A DNA stretch of 6,464 bases from Elusimicrobia bacterium RIFOXYB2_FULL_49_7 (lineage in GTDB: Bacteria; Fibrobacterota; OXYB2-FULL-49-7): contig MGVN01000215.1 in the NCBI GenBank assembly GCA_001800515.1, positions 1 to 6,464 of the forward strand, read 5' to 3'. Every line of letters begins with the position of its first letter. Position 1 is the first letter of the stretch. Shown piece by piece: positions 1 through 5,278 of this stretch. The position numbers were made by a program, and so were the translations under genes. The notes under the pieces were generated by a model, which saw nothing but the letters and a program-made list of their open reading frames with translations, had not been told where the DNA came from and made no database searches.

Positions 1-2017
1 CTTGAACCAACAGGGTATCATCACTCCATCGGTTTTCATTAATGAAATATTTCTTGGCACAGACGGTACCACCCGTAGAGGACGTGTCAGCTATCCAAAC
101 AAACCAAAGTCGCTCGCCGCAAAGGGTCATACTGGGTCCAAAAACACCGCTTGTCTTGATCACTTCCTTAGCAGAGGCAACCTCATTTTGATAACGAATC
201 AAAGACAACTCTCCGGATTTCTTGCAAGTAATATAAACGATACTATCCTTATAGCAAAGAGCCGATATGCCGACATCATAGCCTATTGCGCTAAGATAAG
301 TCATATTCGTCCAATGGTCTCCGTTTCCACGAATGCCATAAAGACCGCCGGATTGGGCAAACAGTATTAACGCTTCCCCTTTGTAAGGAACCGTAACATG
401 GCCACTTGGTACGCTCATTGGGTTTATTCCGGAAACCCCGTAAACCACTCCCCGGCCACTGTCACCATATTGCCAGGTGTCTCCGCCATTGTCCGAATAA
501 TTGACATACAAACCGTACGGATTCGCCGGATTCATATTATTACTGGTTACGGCACAAAGGATACGTCCGGATCGTAAAATGGTGGCTGCCGTTGAGCCGA
601 AACAGCCGCGGGCCGCATCGGAAGAGACGATAACCGGAGGATACTGCTGTGGCGTCGTGCCGGTCAAAGCCGGATAAACGGCCCAACCGCCGGCATTTTG
701 ATAAACCCGGAAAAAATAGTGATACATCCGAAAACTGCTGCCCGGGGCATAATCTCCGCACCAGCCCATCCGAAAGGTATAACCAACACCCCGGAGATAA
801 GGATCGCCGATACTGTAACTGCCCCAGGATCCCCGATCCGGCTGAAACCAGAAGGCTATTGGCAGCGATTGCGCATTCTCATCCGATTGCCAGGTCGCAC
901 CGCCGTCCGTTGAACCGATCCAACTCGGATCCGTGTAACGGCCGCCTGCGCTACTGTTCGGCGTCGGCGGATTGCGCCAGTAGGTATAACACATCATCCG
1001 GTTAACAAACCCGTATTGCTCATTGTCCATTGCAATCACGCCTCTCGAAAAATTCGCTTCCCGATTGGATCCGCTGCTTTTGGCCACAATAGACGCAGGC
1101 GCTGCTTCAATCCGGCCCGTCTGACGGACCGGCACGGACAGCACAGGTCCCTTTAAGGAATCCGGGTGATAACGCGAGGTGAGGAGCCAGGGTGTCTGGA
1201 CACTCTTTTGATCATGAATGGCCGGAAAGGAAGGAGAAACGTCGGCGGTCACCAGACGGATATTATCGATGTATAGATCCGTTACCCCGAAAACATTGCA
1301 AAGCAGGATGCGGAAATCCTTCACATCACTCAAGTCCAGATTGGACACCCACCCCATCTCCCTTAAAGGAAAGACCAGTGTCTGGTAAGTTGAACTCGGG
1401 TCCACCTGAAAAAGAGAGCGATGGGAGGGCCGATCCTTGCCTTCTATGAAAAGCTGGAGGTCAACACGCGCCACCGTCGCCCTGACATCAATATAGATGT
1501 AATCATAGCCGCTCCAATCCTGGAGATCAGAGGGAAGATTATCGATCAGGCGAAACAGCATGAACAAAGCATTGAAACGGTTCATGTTGTATTCCACTGC
1601 ACCCGTATAGCCGCCCATACCCGTTCGAGTTGAGTCGAAAAACTTGCTCTCGGAAATAATGCTGTAATCCAAATACCAGCCGGCATGATGGCGGAATTGT
1701 TTGATATAGGGCGGATTGGACGCAAAAATCTCATGGCAATTAAACCATTCGCCCTGACTGGCATTTTGTGCATCGTGACGTGTTAAAAAGCCGTTGTTAT
1801 AAAAGGTAGTATAGACCACTTCATTGGTGTCTCCTTTGCCGGCGTAAACGGAAAAAGTGGATGACGCGGCATCCCAAGCGGTCATTTCATCCTGCTCAAA
1901 ACCGCATAAAAGCTTTTCAAGAGAGAAAGCTGGGCTTTCCCAAAAGAATAGGAGTGATAAGATAAGGGGAACGAGAGTTTTCGCTTGTTTCTCAAAGTTT
2001 GTTCTTGAAATTGTCAC
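1..2017 (-). CDS. Secreted protein: beta-sandwich domain plus Asp-box (sialidase-like) propeller, C-terminus cut by window edge
   Basis: An uninterrupted frame of 672 codons runs from a GTG at 2017 off the left edge. Residues 1-32 look like a signal peptide: K/R in the first 13 residues, a hydrophobic core LVPLILSLLFF, then a small-residue end at PAFS. The GTG is chosen because AGGAGG lies 5 nt upstream and the first in-frame ATG falls after the signal peptide. Residues about 37-256 alternate strands and end in DLYIDNIRLV, the usual close of a galactose-binding-like or CBM-like beta-sandwich. Two Asp-box motifs follow: STDGGATW at 369-376 and SDNGGDTW at 508-515, the second with N for the conserved D. 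Asp-boxes mark blades of sialidase/BNR-type beta-propellers. I see no FRIP motif or arginine triad, so sialidase activity is not supported; it may bind or cleave an extracellular glycan, or only bind. It has a sigma-54 promoter and lies divergent to a sigma-54 activator, which probably controls it. The fold assignment is inference; coding status is near certain. Confidence 0.88.
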   Translation of the reverse strand, partial: MTISRTNFEKQAKTLVPLILSLLFFWESPAFSLEKLLCGFEQDEMTAWDAASSTFSVYAGKGDTNEVVYTTFYNNGFLTRHDAQNASQGEWFNCHEIFASNPPYIKQFRHHAGWYLDYSIISESKFFDSTRTGMGGYTGAVEYNMNRFNALFMLFRLIDNLPSDLQDWSGYDYIYIDVRATVARVDLQLFIEGKDRPSHRSLFQVDPSSTYQTLVFPLREMGWVSNLDLSDVKDFRILLCNVFGVTDLYIDNIRLVTADVSPSFPAIHDQKSVQTPWLLTSRYHPDSLKGPVLSVPVRQTGRIEAAPASIVAKSSGSNREANFSRGVIAMDNEQYGFVNRMMCYTYWRNPPTPNSSAGGRYTDPSWIGSTDGGATWQSDENAQSLPIAFWFQPDRGSWGSYSIGDPYLRGVGYTFRMGWCGDYAPGSSFRMYHYFFRVYQNAGGWAVYPALTGTTPQQYPPVIVSSDAARGCFGSTAATILRSGRILCAVTSNNMNPANPYGLYVNYSDNGGDTWQYGDSGRGVVYGVSGINPMSVPSGHVTVPYKGEALILFAQSGGLYGIRGNGDHWTNMTYLSAIGYDVGISALCYKDSIVYITCKKSGELSLIRYQNEVASAKEVIKTSGVFGPSMTLCGERLWFVWIADTSSTGGTVCAKKYFINENRWSDDTLLVQ

Positions 2018-2022
2018 CAAGT

Positions 2023-2028
2023 CCTCCT
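2023..2028 (-). promoter_or_regulatory. Ribosome binding site of the minus-strand secreted protein
   Basis: AGGAGG on the minus strand is a perfect Shine-Dalgarno core, with ACTTG between it and the GTG at 2017. An in-frame TTG directly before the GTG would leave only 2 nt of spacing, so the GTG is the better start. Confidence 0.75.
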
Positions 2029-2046
2029 AAGGTTGTTTGTTTAGTA

Positions 2047-2062
2047 TGCAAAGAAAGTGCCA
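2047..2062 (-). promoter_or_regulatory. Sigma-54 (RpoN) -24/-12 promoter
   Basis: On the minus strand the sequence is TGGCACTTTCTTTGCA. It matches the sigma-54 consensus TGGCAC-N5-TTGCW at every defined position, with the required 10 nt between the GG and GC dinucleotides. Transcription would start near 2036, giving a leader of about 20 nt that still contains the ribosome binding site of the GTG at 2017. Sigma-54 promoters need an AAA+ enhancer-binding activator, and one is encoded divergently at 2220-4595. Confidence 0.9.
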
Positions 2063-2100
2063 TAGTAATATATATAAATAAGGTTATTAATCTTATAGAG

Positions 2101-2129
2101 TTGTAATTTGCGTTAACTTATCTTATTTT
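2101..2129 (+). promoter_or_regulatory. Weak candidate sigma-70-type promoter for the activator gene
   Basis: TTGTAA at 2101-2106, a 17 nt spacer and TATTTT at 2124-2129 match the housekeeping hexamers at 4 of 6 positions each. Transcription would start near 2136, just before the CTAAAA boxes, so a protein bound there could repress or modulate it. The gap is AT-rich and such matches arise by chance, so this is tentative. No sigma-54 element with correct spacing was found in this direction. Confidence 0.22.
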
Positions 2130-2138
2130 TATTTAAAG

Positions 2139-2171
2139 CTAAAATAGGATTGTTTTAGGACTAAAATAGGA
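2139..2171. promoter_or_regulatory. Candidate enhancer (upstream activating sequence) of three CTAAAA/TTTTAG boxes
   Basis: CTAAAATAGGA occurs at 2139-2149 and again at 2161-2171, a 22 bp period or about two helical turns. Between them TTTTAG at 2153-2158 is inverted to both: CTAAAA-N8-TTTTAG-N2-CTAAAA. Relative to the predicted sigma-54 start near 2036 the cluster sits at about -103 to -135, the usual range for enhancer-binding protein sites. It also lies 49-81 bp ahead of the activator's own start codon, so autoregulation is possible. The repeats are seen directly; their role as the activator's binding site is inferred. Confidence 0.6.
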
Positions 2172-2219
2172 CACTGTGGGGACTGATATTTTGCTAAGTC
2201 TTTAAATATAGAGAAGAAA

Positions 2220-4595
2220 ATGGTCATAAAAACAATATTCAATATATTTTTGAAGCATTTGAGCTATAACATCATGTTGCGCATGAATAGAGAGGGAAAT
2301 ATTCTTGAAGTCATTACCTCTCCCTATGATAACCCCCAAAATCTCGACTCCTTATTGCTGAATAAAAATATCCGAGATTTCTTTTTCCTTCCGGAAAATC
2401 AGGCGCTATTTGAAATGTCTTTTTTCTTAACCGACCATGATGAAAAAGGGCATATTTATGATCATTGCTATCCCTCTAAGAACCAATTTGAATCTTTTCA
2501 GGTATTTTATGAGATATATGCCAAATGTCCTTATTCCAGAATATCCTTTTGTCATATTAATGAGGATGAAATTTATGGAATGGTACGTTATTACGGATTT
2601 GTGTACAGATTGCTGCCGTTTAATAAAAAAGCTTTTGTCTTGTTGGCGCAGAATGGTGAAATTACGGCTTTTAATCAAAGATTCCTGGATATCTTTCAAC
2701 CCCGCCGTTTAATGCCGAAAGAGATACTCGGCCAGCCTGTTGCTCGGTTGATATCACCCAATCCGTTGGAGATATTAATGGGGCATGAACAGGAGTTCTC
2801 TGCTCATCTTTTTTCATCGGAGTGGAAGGAGGAGATCTTTTTAGATTTCCCGTTGTCTTTACCGGCAGCGTTAAAAACGGTTTTTGCGGAAAAGGGTCGT
2901 TTGACAGCACAAGGATTATATTGGGAGCCTTCCAAACAGCAGTTCGGCTTTTTACCGGTCGGGCAGCCGTTTGATTTTTCCCGGTCCGACTTTAAAATTG
3001 AAGTCCTGCTGCAGACCGGAACGGGATATTTGCCGAGCATCGTCCTTGGCGCGTTGGAAAATTACCAGATACTTTTCCCGGATTATCAAGGGTATCTTTT
3101 GGGCCCGGTATCAAACCCCGCCCGATGGGTCGTTAAACGGGAAGGGAAATTGTTACTGACAAATGAGCAGGCCAATCCTTATGAGCCGGGAGACTACCGG
3201 ATACAGATGGTCAAAAGGGGAAATCGGTTGGCTTATTTTGTAAATGAAAAACTCCAGGTAGGTTATCGGGATATGGAACCGGTGTTGCTGCATGCCGCGA
3301 TGCCCTACCTTTTTAATGACGGTATGGCCCCGTTGATAGTGAAAGAAATACGGATATCTTCCGCACCCATCCGAAAATTCAAGGACGACCTATCCAATGA
3401 AGTCACCCTGGTTTCTGGTACGGACAACCGGTTTCAATTCCACCAAATTGCAGATCATCTGGTAACGCATATTTGGAATGAGTTTCACTATGTATTCATA
3501 TTGAATGACATTACCGAGTTTGTACATAATATTCGAACATTGGAAAAGGAAAAAAAGAAGACGGCAAAGGAGCGGGATCAATTCAAAGCGCTGGCCCTTC
3601 GCGATTCGGCAGCGGAGGATGTGTTTGTGGGGAGGACGCCGGGAATTTCCTTGGTTCGAGAAAACGCGGAGGTGGCGGCCGCATCCTCCGTTACCGTGCT
3701 GATTGAAGGCGAAACCGGGACCGGTAAGGAGGTTCTGGCCAAGTATATTCATCAAAACAGCGCTTTTCGGACAGGTCCTTTTGTTAAAGTCGATTGTTCC
3801 TCTATTCCACATTCACTTTTAGAAAGCGAGCTTTTTGGATTTGAAAAGGGGGCGTTTACGGGTGCCGCTCAGCAGCATATCGGCCGTTTTGAACGGGCGG
3901 ATAATGGAACCCTTTTCCTGGATGAAATCGGGAATATTCCGATGTCCGTACAAATAAAACTGCTTCAGTTTTTGCAGGATTTTTCCGTGACCTCCATCGG
4001 CGGGAATCGCAAGATTCAGGTCAATACCCGTTTGATTGCAGCCACAAATGTTTCTCTCAAAGGGTTGATCGAGAAAGGGTTATTCCGGTCGGATCTCTAT
4101 TACCGATTGCATATTGTCCGATTCGCGCTTCCGCCGCTTCGGGAACGGAAGGAGGATATCCCGATGCTTTGCCGTCGTTTTTTGAAAATCTACAACCTGA
4201 AGCTGGATCGTTATGTCAAGCATATCACGCCCGAAAGTTATCAAAAACTGATCCATCACAACTGGCCGGGCAATATTCGGGAGTTGGAGAATGTCATTCA
4301 AAGAGCGGTTTTGTTCTGCGAGGGTGAAAACTTGATACCGGAAAAGCTCGTATTCGAATCATTATCGTCTTCCACGGAGAATGCGACGTCACAGATTCTA
4401 CCCATCGGGGATGCGCGTGCTTTTACACGGGATCATCTGCTTGGATTATTGGCTAAACACCATGGCATTATTGCCCGAGCGGTCAGGGAATCCGGTATGG
4501 CCCGATCCACTTTCTTCCGGAAAATGAAAGAATTCGGAATCAACCAAGAAATGATTAAATCATTGGATAATCGGGGTAAGATAAGCAATCAATGA
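2220..4595 (+). CDS. Sigma-54-dependent transcriptional activator (AAA+ enhancer-binding protein) with unusual N-terminal sensor
   Basis: This 791-residue protein would bind an enhancer and use ATP hydrolysis to open sigma-54 promoters. The AAA+ core is complete: Walker A GETGTGKE at 497-504, sigma-54 loop GAFTGA at 544-549, Walker B acidic pair D568-E569 in GTLFLDE, arginine-finger region R623/R629 in LFRSDLYYRL, and sensor II NWPGNIREL at 681-689. A Fis-type helix-turn-helix spans about 747-774. The N-terminal 460 residues have no receiver domain with a phosphorylatable Asp. They show PAS-like starts (MNREGNILEVI near 22; LLAQNGEITAFN near 141), a beta-rich stretch at about 250-380 resembling a concanavalin/LamG or DUF1080-type jelly roll, a PAS-like ending (FILNDITE near 426) and a charged coiled coil at about 437-456. 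No transmembrane segment is evident, so the sensor is probably cytosolic. The start is preceded only by a weak purine-rich GAGAAGAAA; M20 and M22 are alternatives. It is divergent from the sigma-54 promoter at 2047-2062, its likely target. Confidence 0.96.
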   Translation: MVIKTIFNIFLKHLSYNIMLRMNREGNILEVITSPYDNPQNLDSLLLNKNIRDFFFLPENQALFEMSFFLTDHDEKGHIYDHCYPSKNQFESFQVFYEIYAKCPYSRISFCHINEDEIYGMVRYYGFVYRLLPFNKKAFVLLAQNGEITAFNQRFLDIFQPRRLMPKEILGQPVARLISPNPLEILMGHEQEFSAHLFSSEWKEEIFLDFPLSLPAALKTVFAEKGRLTAQGLYWEPSKQQFGFLPVGQPFDFSRSDFKIEVLLQTGTGYLPSIVLGALENYQILFPDYQGYLLGPVSNPARWVVKREGKLLLTNEQANPYEPGDYRIQMVKRGNRLAYFVNEKLQVGYRDMEPVLLHAAMPYLFNDGMAPLIVKEIRISSAPIRKFKDDLSNEVTLVSGTDNRFQFHQIADHLVTHIWNEFHYVFILNDITEFVHNIRTLEKEKKKTAKERDQFKALALRDSAAEDVFVGRTPGISLVRENAEVAAASSVTVLIEGETGTGKEVLAKYIHQNSAFRTGPFVKVDCSSIPHSLLESELFGFEKGAFTGAAQQHIGRFERADNGTLFLDEIGNIPMSVQIKLLQFLQDFSVTSIGGNRKIQVNTRLIAATNVSLKGLIEKGLFRSDLYYRLHIVRFALPPLRERKEDIPMLCRRFLKIYNLKLDRYVKHITPESYQKLIHHNWPGNIRELENVIQRAVLFCEGENLIPEKLVFESLSSSTENATSQILPIGDARAFTRDHLLGLLAKHHGIIARAVRESGMARSTFFRKMKEFGINQEMIKSLDNRGKISNQ

Positions 4596-4598
4596 TTT

Positions 4599-5064
4599 TC
4601 ATTTCCTCGTCGGAAAAGCGGTAAAGCCTTTTGGATAGGTCTCAAAATCTCTTTTATCCGTCAATGTTCCGCTGAATTCATAGGGGCTTTCGAAATAAGC
4701 TGGGTATACAGAAGATTTCCGATGGGCAGCTTGTAGACAAAGGCATAATACCGGCGGTTCATAGTGGAATTCAGCTGTTTCCGAAGGGGCTGCTTTCTCG
4801 GTTCTGATTTTTCCGGTCAGAACGACATTGCAGGTGCCGTCCTGTATGTAACCGATGTCAATGATTTGGTAGCTGGGCAGAAGAATGCCCTCGGAACGGG
4901 TTTCAATAAAGTCATAGGTGGTCTGGAAATTTTCTACCGTGGTTTTGGACCGGTTGGGGACCATCGTTTTTATTGTCGCCGATCCCTTTAACTGAAATGT
5001 CGAGTGTTGTCTCCTGGCCCATGCAGAAGAGGGCTGATAAAAGGAACAGAACAAGCGCGCTCAT
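4599..5064 (-). pseudogene. Small exported protein, disrupted by frameshifts (possible LPP20/SIMPL-like body)
   Basis: From the ATG at 5064 one frame encodes a clear signal peptide (MSALVLFLLSALFCMGQ) followed by ISVKGIGDNKNDG, then meets a TGA at 4914-4912 after 50 codons. A second frame takes over at about 4950 with SKTTVENFQTTYDFIE, GILLPSYQIIDIGYIQDG and NVVLTGKI, a convincing soluble alpha/beta sequence that reaches a TGA at 4601-4599. The second frame has no good start of its own, and its N-terminal part (QPSSAWARRQHS) looks like out-of-frame translation, so signal and body were once one gene. Proteins with this style of opening usually have a helical segment after the KGIGDNKNDG part, so a short deletion with frame change is likely. 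Further on, about 4759-4700 reads better in a third frame (RRYYAFVYKLPIGNLLYTQ), pointing to two compensating indels. The protein was probably periplasmic; function unknown, and the family suggestion is from memory only. Sequencing error is an alternative to decay. Confidence 0.62.
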
Positions 5065-5098
5065 GGTAACCCGCTTTCTTTCTTTATGTTAACGAAAT

Positions 5099-5127
5099 AA
5101 TATAATCCTATAAATCACATGAATCAA
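5099..5127 (-). promoter_or_regulatory. Candidate sigma-70-type promoter for the disrupted minus-strand gene
   Basis: On the minus strand TTGATT (5127-5122), a 17 nt spacer and TATATT (5104-5099) match the housekeeping consensus at 4 and 5 of 6 positions. The start would fall near 5092, about 28 nt before the ATG at 5064. The leader has only a modest purine stretch (AAAGAAAGCGGG) as ribosome binding site. Confidence 0.45.
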
Positions 5128-5140
5128 GTTATTCCGAGTC

Positions 5141-5150
5141 TCCTATTTTG
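5141..5150 (-). promoter_or_regulatory. Possible extra copy of the CTAAAATAGGA enhancer box
   Basis: On the minus strand this reads CAAAATAGGA, sharing the 9-mer AAAATAGGA with both boxes at 2139-2171. It lies in the gap between the disrupted gene and the beta-helix gene. A partial relative (ATTTATAGGAT, minus strand, 5115-5105) is nearby. No inverted partner or properly spaced sigma-54 promoter accompanies it, so it may be chance. Confidence 0.25.
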
Positions 5151-5218
5151 CTTTTGCCTTTTCGCTTGATTCCTGGGTTCTTATGCGGCTATCTTCTTCT
5201 TAAGGTGACTGTATTTTA

Positions 5219-5247
5219 TTTAATGTTTTTCGCCACCTTTTTATAAT
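5219..5247 (+). promoter_or_regulatory. Candidate sigma-70-type promoter for the beta-helix protein
   Basis: A perfect -10 hexamer TATAAT lies at 5242-5247. The element at the right distance (TTTAAT, 5219-5224, 17 nt spacer) is a poor -35. Transcription would begin near 5254 and leave a leader of about 25 nt containing AGGGG ahead of the ATG. Confidence 0.38.
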
Positions 5248-5265
5248 ATTAAGCAACTAACAATT

Positions 5266-5270
5266 AGGGG
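5266..5270 (+). promoter_or_regulatory. Ribosome binding site of the beta-helix protein
   Basis: AGGGG lies 8 nt before the ATG at 5279. It supports that ATG over the in-frame TTG at 5315, which would give a neater signal peptide but has no purine-rich site in front of it. Confidence 0.55.
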
Positions 5271-5278
5271 CTTGTTTT

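Noticed and set aside
55..71. TTGGCAC resembling a -24 element
   Set aside because: There is no GC at the required distance downstream, and it lies inside the secreted-protein gene on the non-coding strand.
649..1005. Plus-strand open frames over the secreted-protein gene (also 2-370, 698-913, 1192-1449, 1421-1633)
   Set aside because: They are opposite the uninterrupted minus-strand gene and their translations are rich in Arg, Pro, His and Ser with no recognisable domain.
2108..2118. TTGCGTTAACT, also found at about 5928-5938
   Set aside because: The second copy is inside the beta-helix coding sequence in an ordinary codon context; an 11-base match between two such places is most simply chance.
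2176..2195. TGTGGGGACTGATATTTTGC ahead of the activator as a plus-strand sigma-54 promoter
   Set aside because: The GG and GC dinucleotides are 11 nt apart instead of 10 and the -24 block lacks the CAC; spacing is strict for sigma-54.
3390..3812. 140-codon minus-strand frame inside the activator gene
   Set aside because: It is antisense to PAS and AAA+ coding sequence with conserved motifs, has a low-complexity, Cys/Arg-rich translation and no ribosome binding site evident.
4764..4991. 75-codon plus-strand frame over the disrupted minus-strand gene
   Set aside because: The minus-strand reading has coherent protein-like segments in this interval; the plus frame has no ribosome binding site and looks like an antisense shadow.
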